From assembly GCA_009602735.1 (NCBI GenBank), contig WELA01007304.1:192513-214260 (forward strand): 21,748 nt of DNA, in the 5' to 3' direction. The notes below the pieces were generated by a model that was given only the letters and a program-made list of their open reading frames with translations, searched no databases and was not told the DNA's origin. This stretch comes from Mesotaenium endlicherianum. Taxonomy: Eukaryota; Streptophyta; Zygnematophyceae; Zygnematales; Mesotaeniaceae. Position numbers and translations under genes: made by a program. Shown one piece after another: positions 10,035 through 20,291 of this stretch; within the stretch, counting starts at the first letter, position 1, and the number at the start of each line of letters is the position of its first letter.

Positions 10035-10832
10035 AACTTTCTACTAGTAGGGTAAGAGTGCCCCGATATTATTAAGTATCCTTTGCACGAACCTTAATTA
10101 AACACAACTTTCACAAAAAAAAATAGTTATCATTTTCACTCCCCTCTCCCAACCTCCTCTGTGCACTTAGTGACTGGCACAACCTCCTCGTCAGGTAATC
10201 TGCTCCTCCCCAAAAAAATATGAGACAAGTGGCGCAATCAGCTTGCTAAAGCCAAGAGAAAGGTGGACGTGTGGTCAAAACTACAGAACCAACTGGTACT
10301 TCAAGTTGACGCCATTGGGTCAAGGCAATTGCACTTAACCAGAAATTCTCGCTATTCAAACGCAGAGGTGCCAAAAAATCGACAAACGGTGTCCTTCTTC
10401 AGATGGTACTAAGTTAGTATAAGCCAGTCTAAGGCTTTAGCACCATCTCCCACAGGTCTCTCATGATGATCAGTCAAGCATTTACGAGCATTTCATGAAG
10501 ATGCACGACGGTGCACAACTGTGCACAACAGTTTCAGAAGTAGGATCGACGTCTGCCCCATCCAACACTGTCATAACGTGTCGACGACGTCCAGTTGTAT
10601 GAGCAAGCGAGAAGTTCGGCCTAAACCAAACGTCGTGTGCATTCAATTCAAATCTGCCTCGGGCCCTTCCGGTCATATTTCAAACTTCCTGGTTGTGAGG
10701 GTGCATAGCTCTGCGTCTAGCTTCTTATCATTTCTGCTCATGCAGCGATAGCATTTAGGGGGTGTAAATACTCCGCGCTCCCGATTGCCGATATATGTTA
10801 AATTTTGAATGCTCTAGGTAGGCTGTGGTGCG
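10035..10832. promoter_or_regulatory. Divergent promoter region, TAF11 (-) and methyltransferase (+)
   Basis: These 798 bases lie between two divergent start codons. They hold three tandem 10-base units at 10502-10531 and AT-rich DNA just before the methyltransferase start (around 10790-10815). The promoter role is inferred from layout. Confidence 0.5.
10502..10531 (+). repeat. Three tandem 10-bp units (TGCAC-RAC-NG)
   Basis: The units are TGCACGACGG, TGCACAACTG and TGCACAACAG, head to tail with no spacer. They lie about 300 bases upstream of the methyltransferase start. The 10-base spacing puts each copy on the same face of the helix. Confidence 0.7.
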
Positions 10833-11690
10833 ATGAGGCTCTCTTTTGGGAAAGCTGCTGTTTCGTACAGTTCTTTTGGTTTGGCTGCTTTCCTCCTTTT
10901 AGTGGCTAGTGGAGCGTTCCTGATCGGCAAGCACAATACTCCTCAATGCAAGGATCTTAGTATGAAGGGAAAGCATAGTATGCTGCCGAATGATCTCGTG
11001 AAGTTTCGCACATCCTGCAACCTAAGTACAGTCGCTCTACAAGATGTCAGAGCTGAGCTGTTAACAAGACTATATCCTAGCACATCACCATTCGAAGGGA
11101 TAGCTCCTGTTGATGCCGATAAAGCTCGTGTAAAAGGGTGGGGCTCATATGGGGCAGTCTTTAAGAGGCTGGTGTTAGAAACACGTCCTAGGGTTATCAT
11201 AGAGATTGGTACATTTCTTGGGGCATCGGCGTTGCATATGGCCAATCTAGCAAAAGAGGCAGGGATAGAAACAACAATTCTTTGCATAGACGACTTCAGA
11301 GGATGGCCAGGGGCAACATTCACAAGAATACGAGAGGTGAAATCATATGGCACGCTCATGCAGCAGTTCTTGGAGAACGTGATGGCATACAAGCAGGAGA
11401 ATGTTATACTTCCAGTCCCGTTTTCCACTGCTCACAGCTTGACTGCATTCTGCGACTGGGGTATTACAGCAGACCTGATAGAAGTAGACGCAGGCCACGA
11501 CTTCCATTCAGCTTGGATGGACATAAATGCAGCTTACCCTCTCTTGACTCCCAAGGGGGTTATGTTTGGCCACGACTACCACAATAAGGCTGACAAATAT
11601 GGGGTGAAAAGGGCCGTGGATCTGTTTGCCAAGACGAAGGGCTTGAGGGTGGAGCCTGACGGGCAGCACTGGATCCTACGTAACCCTTGA
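10833..11690 (+). CDS. Membrane-anchored class I SAM-dependent methyltransferase (Methyltransf_24-like)
   Basis: A single uninterrupted frame of 285 residues. Residues ~12-32 form one hydrophobic helix after a short basic N-terminus, suggesting a type II signal anchor with the catalytic part in the endomembrane lumen. The SAM-binding core is clear: motif I IIEIGTFLGAS at about 122-132, the acidic CIDDF at 151-155, IEVDAGHDF at 216-224, then GVMFGHDYH at 242-250. These match the small-molecule/sugar methyltransferase group typified by the Pfam Methyltransf_24 family. The acceptor substrate is unknown; a glycan or a secreted metabolite would fit the topology. It is the only gene here without introns, and its third codon positions are clearly less G/C-rich than those of its neighbours, which may mean retroposition or more recent acquisition. 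Confidence 0.85.
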   Translation: MRLSFGKAAVSYSSFGLAAFLLLVASGAFLIGKHNTPQCKDLSMKGKHSMLPNDLVKFRTSCNLSTVALQDVRAELLTRLYPSTSPFEGIAPVDADKARVKGWGSYGAVFKRLVLETRPRVIIEIGTFLGASALHMANLAKEAGIETTILCIDDFRGWPGATFTRIREVKSYGTLMQQFLENVMAYKQENVILPVPFSTAHSLTAFCDWGITADLIEVDAGHDFHSAWMDINAAYPLLTPKGVMFGHDYHNKADKYGVKRAVDLFAKTKGLRVEPDGQHWILRNP

Positions 11691-12584
11691 CAGCAAGAGA
11701 CTGCTGCAAGTCGAGACTGCAATGGCCACAGTACTCCCTGCCGGCAGCCACCAGGAGGTATTAAACACAGCGGAGAATCAGAGATGCCTTCTTAAAGAGC
11801 AGCTGGAGGATACTGGTGCTAGTGGAACTTTGCATTCTGGCAGTTCACCTGGAATTAAGGTTCAGGGTTTGTTTTTGGGATCACCCTGCTTCCCTGCTTC
11901 TTGCATCCCGGTGCTTCTACTCATGGATAACCTGTATAGACATACGCAGGTGGGCAGCAGGAGGTGGAGCCCACTGATTCGCCGTTTGATTGCCATTGCT
12001 CATGTATGTAATTTGATCAGGTACTAGTTGAAGCCATCAGCTTTCTGATGGTCTGAGGAAGAGTGTTCCCAAAAGTCTCGTGCGCTCATTGCCAGAGTAT
12101 GTTGCAGCACAGTACGTAGTTCCTTGTTCGATCATGGGGAATTTTCAAATATATAGATCAAGTATCTCCTTTGATGACCCTTGTGTTAGCGGACGTTTTA
12201 TTTATGTACAACTCTGTTTCCAAATATGTAGCAACATTCCTTCGTATAATTTTCAGGCAACCAACACTTTGTTATGCTTTTCTTTCTGCTTCTGGAACGC
12301 ATCAGCCCACATTAGCTGCGCAAGCTGGCATTTTTGCTGGCTCAGTTTATTAGTATTAGAGACAAATTGCTAGCGACGCAGTAAAAAGGTCTTAGTGCAA
12401 TTCACCCACAGAATATATTTTGCATGAAGCGAAATATTAATTGCTCAAGAGTCAAGCCACATAGCAACAAGCCAGTCTGCAAGCACAGCTTTGTTATAGC
12501 TGCGGCACAAGACCGCTCATGTAGCTCAGGTTGGCATTTACGAGTATGGCTCATGCAGAGCTTTCACACTGCAGCCTCGCACGA
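11691..12584. other. Convergent intergenic region
   Basis: These 894 bases lie between the stops of the methyltransferase (+) and hslU (-). Short open frames occur but none shows family similarity, and the base composition drifts to AT-rich after about 12080. This is probably 3' untranslated sequence of both genes. Confidence 0.55.
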
Positions 12585-15500
12585 CTATAGGACAAACTTT
12601 GAGAGATCGGTCTTATGTAGCAGGCCTCCCACTTTGTTCTTCACGTCCTGAACAACCGTTGGCCACGAGGCAGATATCAAGATTAATCATCAACACCTAT
12701 ACAAACAAAGAAGGGCTGAGATGGTATGTTGGATTGATGCAGGACTGAAGATAATAGAAAGGAGAATGTTAGTACAAACCTCTTTGCTAATCTCGATGCG
12801 CTCGCCGCTACGCTGGGGGGCGCTGAAGCTGATGTCCTCCACTACCCTCTCCAACACCTGCAATGCGTACGCATGCAGAGACATACATGGGAACGCTTCA
12901 CTTGGCACACATCACACCCCACGACGAAGGCACTGCATGAGCAGTTGAGGAGGCAGGCGTGGAGCGTACCGTATGCAGCCGGCGCGCCCCAATGTTGTCC
13001 ACCAACAAATTCAACTGCTCCCCGCCCCTCCCCTCCCCTCCCCTCCCCCAATCAACTCGACGGTTCTCCATTTCTCCCCCGCTTTGCCAGAAAGTTACCA
13101 CAGGAGTATGAGTAAGAGCAGGCAAGGCGCACCTCAGCCGCCATGGCAGCGAGCTCTTTGATGGCGTCGTCAGAAAATACGAGATTGATCTGCTCCGTAC
13201 TCATCAGCAGCTGCTGCTGCTTTATGAGGTTGGTTTCGGGCTCCGTGAGAATGCGGTACAGGTCCTGCTGGGTGAGGCCTTTGAGCTCCACGCGGATGGG
13301 CAGGCGGCCCTGCAGCTCCGCCAGCATGTCACTCGGCTTGCAGGAGTGGAACGCCCCGCTGCAGATGAACAGGATGTGGTCCGTATTCACATTCCCGTAC
13401 TTAGTTGACACCGTGCTGCGCACACACGAGCGAGGGACAAGCTCACACCCCACACCCCAATTGCAGGCCGCTGCAGGAAAATGCGCGAGCGCCCCAGCCC
13501 ATTTGACACTTCACGCACCTGCCTTCAATGATAGGCAGCAGGTCACGCTGCACGCCCTCTGAGCTGGCATCAGGCCCATGCCGTGATTCGCCGCTTGTCA
13601 CTATCTTGTCAATCTCGTCGATGAACACAATGCCGTCTGACTCCACCAGCTGCACCATGCAAGCAAGCAACCAAACAGAAGAGGGAGTGGGTAAGACTTA
13701 CAATAACATATAGCCACCACTCCACTATCAGAGTGCAGGAGGCACGCACCTGGACGGCGTCTCTGGTGATGGTGTCGGAGGAGAGATGCATCTCCAGCTC
13801 CGCATTGGTGAGCACGTGTCGCGCCTCCGCTATTGTCATTTCGCGCTTCTCCTTATTCTGCCGGCTCAGCAGCTTGTCCATCTGCAGGAGGAGGAGGATC
13901 ATCCAGTACTCGCATCACCGTCACCCCTGTGAGACAAAGGAAACAACTTTGGCCCTGCAGGGAGGAGAGAAGGGGGAGCGGGGAAGGGAGAGGTGGGGGG
14001 GAGGGGGGTAAAACCTTTTGGAAAATCTCTTGCACGGGAAAGGCGCCGCCGGAGACGTCAAAGGGCACGCGCAGTTGGGGTGAGGAAGAGTCGGGCACAT
14101 CCAACTGCACCTTGCGCGAGTCCAGCTGCCCCGCCCGGAGCAGCTTGCGCATGGCCTCGCGCGTTCTCTCGTGGCCGCCATCCTGCTTGCCCTCCCTCCG
14201 CCATGCGTTTGAGGTCAACGCTGTGCTGCGTTCGCCTTTGCCTTCTGACCTCTCCCCTCTGCCTACGACCAGTGTGAAGGGACACAAGCAGCATACCTGG
14301 GGGGAGGAGGAGCGGACAGTGCCCGTGAAGAGGTTGAGCAGGCGGTCTTCCACGCGCTGCTCCACCTCTTTCCTCACCCTCATGGAAACCTGCCCACGGG
14401 CCACCCTCTCTAGTCAGCCGCGGGGCTGCGGTGAGGAGACGCAACGCAGAGCCAGGCAGGAAGAGGGAGAGGAGGAGGAGTACCTTGTGCTTGAGCAGGA
14501 CAATGGCGTTGTCGACAAGGTCGCGGATTATCTGGTCCACGTCGCGCCCGTGGAAGCCCACCTCCGTGAACTTTGTGGCCTCCACCTGCGACCCTCCTCT
14601 ACTTTCCCCTCCCTGTGAGAATCGGTCAATCTTTACAAGGCAGCATCTGAGACAGCACGAACTGTCACACAAGAGGCGCAGCAGCAGCAACCTTGACAAA
14701 TGGCGCGTCTGCCAGCTTGGCAAGCCGCCGAGCAATCTCTGTCTTTCCGCAGCCTGTAGGCCCAATCATGAGGATGTTCTTGGGCACTATCTCTTCCCTC
14801 ATGGGGCTGGGAATCTTGTGCCTACGCCACCTGTTTCCTGCACAATTCACCCCCACACCACAATTTGCTTCAGGCTTCTGATAACAACCACGATCATGAT
14901 GACATGTGCATAGGCCACGATCTTGATCCTGATAGCACCATGAGAGACGCCTTTGCAACTGACATATCAACAGCCTGTCTGCGATGATGAAAGAGATGCA
15001 AGGAGGGAGGCAGCTGGCTGTACTGACGGAGGGCAACAGCAACGGCGCGCTTGGCGTCCGCCTGCCCCACGATGAAGCGGTCCAGCATCTCCACCACCTT
15101 GGCCGGCGTCAGCTCGTCGCTCAGCAGACCATCCCCTGCTCTTGCACGGCGCTCCCACTGTCTGTCAGGCTACGTCCTCCCCTGTCAGTGGGCATGGCAG
15201 GTAGTATCAAGCGCAACAGGGGGCAGCAGGCACGCTCACCGGAGGTTGTAGGAGCCATGGTCTCATCATACACAAGCTCAGGGTGGTCCGTTGTCGCCAG
15301 CGCTGTGCCTCCCTGACTGCTTCTGCACTTTCAACATGCATTAGAATCTAGATGATACATTTTGACACCCTACTCACGACAAGTCTACCTGGTTGCAAGA
15401 AAAGGTAGCTAGCTTTCAGGGGCTGAAGGTATCACCAAACATACTGCAGGTGGATGGTGGAAGAAGTACAAAGGCTCCTCCGTGTTTCCCTCGTACTCCT

Positions 15501-15662
15501 TGAAAATTTATTAGGAATGCCTTGGATGTCCAATGAGGAACATGAAGGGACCAGCCGAATACCGCTGGTTCCCACACTTGGCATATTTAGCTGAGGCCTT
15601 GCCTGTATCTTGGTTGCTGGACCTCGCACTTTGCTCAGCAGTCTATGTGCAAAGGACGCCAT
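12585..15662 (-). CDS. HSLU: ATP-dependent protease ATPase subunit HslU (ClpY), mitochondrial form
   Basis: Thirteen minus-strand exons: 15662-15445, 15316-15240, 15135-15028, 14837-14692, 14585-14484, 14389-14297, 14182-14015, 13881-13750, 13649-13519, 13415-13133, 13014-12970, 12857-12780, 12647-12585 (TAG). They join to 547 residues, all phases consistent. Residues 1-~100 extend beyond bacterial HslU (~443 residues); the start [14 protein letters not shown] is basic, hydroxylated and free of acids, as in mitochondrial presequences. The HslU body starts near [17 protein letters not shown]. Walker A is GPTGCGKT (160-167), the pore loop is GFHG (193-196), Walker B is GIVFIDEID (354-362), and sensor 2 is GARRL (495-499, alone on a 45-nt exon). 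The C-terminus LSKFVL is the tail type that docks into HslV. HslU unfolds substrates and feeds them to the HslV peptidase; HslV is not in this window. It is divergent from the IRX10-like gene. Confidence 0.96.
13020..13049 (-). promoter_or_regulatory. Potential RNA G-quadruplex at an hslU 3' splice site
   Basis: The transcribed RNA carries six G-runs of 4 to 5 bases separated by single bases (the plus strand shows C-runs at 13020-23, 13025-28, 13030-33, 13035-38, 13040-43 and 13045-49). The tract ends directly before AGCAG, the acceptor of exon 11 (13014-12970), where a pyrimidine tract is normally expected. Single-base loops make this a strong quadruplex candidate. The folding is inferred, not measured. 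Confidence 0.7.
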
Positions 15663-16033
15663 TTTTAGTGCCTATTCTCCAAAATAAACGGCAGAAGAAT
15701 ATGCCACAGCTTGTTTGGTTACTTCCCTTCTCAAGCAGCTGTGAAACGATGATAGGCTAACAACAATAAGCAACCATGCAGGCAAGGTTGATTTTATAGT
15801 TTCGTGACTAGTAATGGTAGCCGGGACTCCCCGAGCTGCTGAGACAAACTGCAACACAACAAGTTTACAGACTGCTTTCAGCGCTGACTAAGGTAAGCCT
15901 CTTGCGTCTCCAGCGTGCGCAACTTGGGATACTCAGCGTCATGTTTATCGTAGTCCTGATAACATATGCAAAGCTGTAACGTCGCCTAAGCTCTTTATAG
16001 CACGCGAGAAATACCACCGGCGTTTGGACCCAT

Positions 16034-16336
16034 ATGGCGCTCAGCTTTTTGGCATTGATGTCGCATCACAAGCTAAAGAAACTCTATGCATGGGTGGGGA
16101 TCCTGGAGGGACCCATGCAAGACGGGCCCCTCAAGGAGCTTGGTCAGCGGCAGTCAGCGTACGATGTACTCCGGTTCACTACCATTGTCATAAACAACGA
16201 AGGTCCCTGCCAAATGATCGCCCAAATTGTTCATACCTATTCACACTTACATAAACTGAGGCCTGGTTTAGAGTGGGCACTCGCGACCAAGTTCTATTCC
16301 GCTCATCGCGCTTTTCCGGTGAGGGCGCTATTCTGA
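16034..16336 (+). CDS. Unassigned open frame, 100 residues (doubtful)
   Basis: This runs from an ATG to a stop and encodes a basic, histidine-rich 100-residue peptide that I do not recognise. It has no signal peptide or clear domain. It lies alone in the divergent spacer, on the IRX10 strand, about 870 bases upstream of that start. It could be a lineage-specific small gene, a decayed fragment or chance; its third positions do not show the G/C bias of the real exons, which argues for chance. Confidence 0.15.
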   Translation: MALSFLALMSHHKLKKLYAWVGILEGPMQDGPLKELGQRQSAYDVLRFTTIVINNEGPCQMIAQIVHTYSHLHKLRPGLEWALATKFYSAHRAFPVRALF

Positions 16337-16616
16337 AACTCAATAGTAAAAAAACTGGTCCAAAGTTTTTAAAAAACAACTAGTTTTGAACTCTTGGTTT
16401 ACAGTGACCACAGTCCCTACTATTATCCATCGACCGTCAAATTCCTCTTATTACCAGCGTTGCAATTTGCATCTCCTTTTTAGCGGGCGGATAGGTCACA
16501 TCCAAGAAATATCGGTAGAAGAGGTTTGACGAGTCCATTCTGACGTGTACGCCAGAGTTAGTTGGCACGACCGATGAGTCCGGAATAGAAAGTGAGCAGG
16601 TCCTCGTCGATTCCTG

Positions 16617-16652
16617 AAAACGCAAATGACCTCTCGAGGTCATTTGCGTTTT
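16617..16652. repeat. Perfect inverted repeat, 17-bp arms with a 2-base loop
   Basis: The left arm AAAACGCAAATGACCTC is followed by TC and then the exact reverse complement of the arm. The DNA or RNA hairpin would be a near-perfect cruciform. It stands in the spacer between hslU and the IRX10-like gene, with no target-site duplication or longer terminal repeat visible around it. Confidence 0.95.
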
Positions 16653-16853
16653 GACCTGTTCAGTTCAGTTTTCGTCATATTTCTTTTGTAAACGTGAAAT
16701 AGTTCAAAAGAAAGCAGGCCGCGTAAGTGCTGTAAACCACGAAACGTGACCATTTTTTGAACTAAAAAGTCGCGATGTACTGTCGATACACGCGGGTACA
16801 ATCGAATAGAATAGAATCGCTTAGTGTTGGCCACTCTTAACCAGCCCTGAATG

Positions 16854-16871
16854 CGTCGACTGGAGTCGACG
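16854..16871. repeat. Inverted repeat CGTCGAC-tgga-GTCGACG
   Basis: Seven-base perfect arms flank a four-base loop. It lies about 330 bases upstream of the IRX10-like start. It is short enough to be chance or a dimer binding site. Confidence 0.7.
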
Positions 16872-17202
16872 TATTATATATTCGTTGACTAATCCAGCTC
16901 TACTTATGGTTGACTAGTTTTGTCCAAGTTAGTCTGCTCATCGAGCATCACGTCCCACGCGTCCTCCAACAGCTACTTTAGGGGCAATGGAATGGCTTCC
17001 CATCGACGAGGCGATTGATCGTCCCCGTTCCATCCCACTTTCTTCTTCCCTTCTGCCTGCTTCATTGGCGGTGCCCGACCTGCTTCACTGCCGGTATAGT
17101 CCGAGCATAAGAGTGCCTGCATTTGTAGGAAAAGGCGAACAAATATGTCCAGATTGACTCATGACTCCAAACTATAATGTCTAACAGCGATAGGTTCACG
17201 AG

Positions 17203-19227
17203 ATGACCGATATGGACGTCCGGGCCTCATTCGGGTCGCGGTGCATGTGCTCCACCCTGACCATACGTATGGGTATTCTACGGGCATTGTTGTGTTTTCT
17301 GTGCCTAAAGGCTTCTGCGAAATCGGGTCTCCTAGTGTCAGGGCGGGCCTTGCCTGGGCACATACAAGAAATAAGTCAGTCTGCTGAAAGATCAGCAGTA
17401 GCAATAGCCAACACTACCACTTCACTAGGTATGTTACAGCGAGAGCTGCTACGACCATTATCTCCCTTCTGCAAGGCATTACTTATTCTGGTGTTCCTCG
17501 GCAAGAAATGATGGTGAGAAGGTGTTTGTTGACGGCCGTTCAAAACTTGCATGGGGCGATGGCAGGTTTTGATATATTGGGAGATAATCCGGTGGGAAAG
17601 CTCAAGGTCTATGTGTACGAGCTGCCTTCTAAATACAATTCCAAATTCATCCGCAAAGACCGTCGCTGCCTCTCTCATATGTTTGCCACCGAGATCTTCT
17701 TCCACTATAATATTCTGCGCAGCCCTGTGAGGACAATGAATCCCGAAGAAGCAGATTGGTTCTTTACCCCTGTGTACACCACTTGCGACCTCACACCTCA
17801 TGGCCTTCCACTGCCCTTCCGCTCACCGCGCATGATGCGCAGCGCCATTGAGCACATCTCCACTCTCTGGCCATACTGGAACCGCACCGAGGGTGCTGAT
17901 CACTTCTTCATAACTCCTCACGACTTTGGAGCCTGCTTCCACTACCAGGTACATCCTGCACGGGGAGTAGCTGTTGCTGATGCTCTGAAGCGTTGATTGG
18001 TAAGATGCAGATATGAGCTTCATCTTTGATGTACATTCGGGGAGTACATGTTGTGATGTACTCTCCTGGAAGTAGTAGAGGGGTCTCCTAATACGATGGT
18101 AAGCTGGCCTTCGATATGCCCTTTGGCTTCATCACCTCCTTCATCCTTCAGCCCTGAGGTAGAAGGTTTGCATCACGTACTCGCCATGCAACACAGTTGA
18201 TGGAGCTGGGGTGCTGCCTGTTTACACTGAGAGAGTGCATCGAGTCAGGTGAGCGCTGGGTAGGCTGGGGGCAGGTGCGGTGGCTCCAGCATTGAGGCCA
18301 ACCTGGGTTGAGCGGGGTGTGGGGTCCAGGAGGAGAAAGCAATGGAGAGGGGCATCATGCCCATTCTGGCGCGGGCCACGCTGGTGCAGACGTTTGGGCA
18401 GCGTGACCACGTGTGCCACAAGCCCGGGTCCGTGGTGGTGCCCCCATACGCGCCGCCGCCCAAGATGCAGACGCACCTCATCCCACCGTCCACGCTGCGA
18501 GGCACCTTTGTGTATTTCCGGGGCCTCTTCTACGACGTCAACAATGACCCCCAGGGTGGCTACTACGCCCGGTACGCCCTCTCTCCTGCACTTGCGCTGA
18601 CTGCCTGCTGTGGGCTGCTCGCTGTGTGGTGCTTCTTGGATTGCACATCTTGATACTAGTGTGAGGTGTGTGGGGAGGGGTGGGCTCAGAGGAGCACGCG
18701 CGTCCGTGTGGGAGAACTTCAAGGACAACCCGCTGTTTGACATCTCGTCGGAGCACCCAGTGTCGTACTACGAGGACATGCAGCGCTCCATCTTCTGCCT
18801 CTGCCCGTTGGGGTGGGCTCCCTGGTCCCCGCGTATCGTGGAGTCGCTCGTGTTTGGGTGCATCCCCGTGATCATCGCGGACGACATCGTGCTGCCCTTT
18901 GAGGACGTCATCCCGTGGTCGGAGATCGCCGTGTTTGTGCCGGAGAAGGATGTCCCGCAGCTGGACTCCATCCTGGCTGCCGTGGGGCCCAAGCGCATCG
19001 CGGCCATGCAGGCCAAGCTCAGCATTCCCGCCATCAAGCAGGCGGTCCTGTTCCACCAGCCCATGCAGGCGGGAGATGCCTTTCACCAGGTGCTCAACGA
19101 GCTGGCTCGCAAGCTCCCGCACCCGCCCTCCGCGTTTGTGGAAGCGGGCCAGCACGTGCTGGACTGGACGGCCGGCCCCGCCGCTGACCAGAAGCCTTGG
19201 AAGCCCGAGTCGCCCGTCTTCTGGTGA
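17203..19227 (+). CDS. IRX10: IRX10-like glucuronoxylan xylosyltransferase (GT47, exostosin domain)
   Basis: Four exons: 17203-17428, 17566-17948, 18330-18571, 18690-19227 (TGA), joining to 462 residues (440 if the Met at 17269 is the start, which places the hydrophobic GILRALLCFLCL right at the N-terminus). Either way a Golgi signal anchor or signal peptide leads. The core is very close to land-plant IRX10: LKVYVYELPSKYN, NPEEADWFFTP, GLPLPFRSPRMMRSAIE, NRTEGADHFF, then HDFGACFHYQ-EEKA across intron 2, VYFRGLFYDVNNDP, FCLCPLGWAPWSPRIVES, FGCIPVIIADDIVLPF. IRX10 extends the beta-1,4-xylan backbone from UDP-xylose in the Golgi, and a Klebsormidium relative has this activity. All three junctions keep frame (phases 1, 0, 2). 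It is convergent with the MUCI70-like gene, 1.06 kb away. Confidence 0.95.
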
Positions 19228-20291
19228 CCTCGTCTTTCTAGTTCTTCAAGTCTGTATATATTGAGACAGCTTCCTTCCCCTCTATTTATTGATCTATGAA
19301 GTAATATGTGGCCACTTCATGAGTCCCATATCTTTTTTCTCTGTCAATGGCCTCTGGCTAGAACAGGCTCGGATGGCGTTAATAAGCTCAAAGTTGCTGA
19401 GGCTGATTGGGACTGCACATTTTGCTACTAAATAAGAGGTGTTTCACCACAACTTGCTGAAGAACATAGTCACGATCATATATAAGGGGTAAGTATGAAT
19501 ATGTTTCTGCATGGTGTGTAAGCACCTCCTTTATCAATGCAGTTTTTTTGTCGTACAAGGTTGGCAATATTAAGTCCAAGAGGATTATGATGTTTGGCAA
19601 TTTTATTATATTGGTTCAGACGAATTCTCTACAACAGTCATGGAAATTCTTATTTGGGAACCTTGATTTAACTACCCCCATTATGCATGAAATAAATGTC
19701 TGACTCTGGGTTACCCAATTATCCTACTTTCATGAAGTGACCGACTTACAGTTATGTGAGTCATCACTGAAACATTGCAAGATATTTTGCCCCTCGACAT
19801 ACAAGCAGCGGGTGTAACGCGACAGTCGGACTCATTTGAGCACCTCTTTCTCAACACTGAACCCACAAGGCGAGAATGAATAGCCCCATTTCTGTCCACT
19901 CAAAAAGAATCTTGGTCAATGTGCTGAATTATATACAGGGGTAGAAACTCGTGTGGAGAAAGATAGGCCAATAATAAAGCTCTAGCCAAGATAAAATTCA
20001 CACAATTGGTAACCCTGCATCCAACATTCCCGTACTACCATACGCTCCAGAAGGCACTGAAATACACATGATGTACGTTGATAAATGTGCCCCTCTATCA
20101 GCGCGAAAACAACTAAGACACACACAGGCATGCACCCACCCTACATCTGGCCCCCCCTCATGAAGCTGTTTTAATACTAAGCAGGTGCAAGCCTAGTCGA
20201 TCCATTGCCATCAGCACTGGGACATGGGCTCATTTCCTCGTATCTAAACTTAATGCCATCAAAAAGGCATATGACCTGGAAGTCTGAGAAG
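19228..20291. other. Convergent intergenic region
   Basis: This lies between the stops of the IRX10-like gene (+) and the MUCI70-like gene (-). It is AT-rich, with an AATAAA on the plus strand at 19691-19696. No open frame with family similarity, RNA gene or repeat is seen. Confidence 0.55.

Larger units (their letters stand above)
15663..17202. promoter_or_regulatory. Divergent region between hslU (-) and the IRX10-like gene (+)
   Basis: About 1.5 kb separates the two divergent starts and should hold both promoters. It contains an unassigned open frame (16034-16336, +), a perfect hairpin (16617-16652) and a smaller inverted repeat (16854-16871). Otherwise I see nothing assignable. The base composition around 16340-16940 is AT-rich. 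Confidence 0.5.

Noticed and set aside
13833..14765. Long open frames of 235-261 residues on both strands across hslU
   Set aside because: They run through several introns and are by-products of GC-rich sequence. Only the spliced minus-strand frame matches HslU.
16437..16834. Two end-to-end minus-strand frames overlapping at ATGA
   Set aside because: The overlap falls in the palindrome, neither peptide is recognisable and codon use is not like the real exons.
16379..16922. Ten-base direct repeat ACTAGTTTTG at 16379-16388 and 16913-16922, possibly target-site copies of an inserted element
   Set aside because: The DNA just inside the two copies has no matching terminal repeats and no transposase; the AT-rich 10-mer can recur by chance.
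18538..19155. A 205-residue minus-strand frame opposite the last IRX10 exon
   Set aside because: It is a shadow of the G/C-ending codons of the true exon and has no domain of its own.
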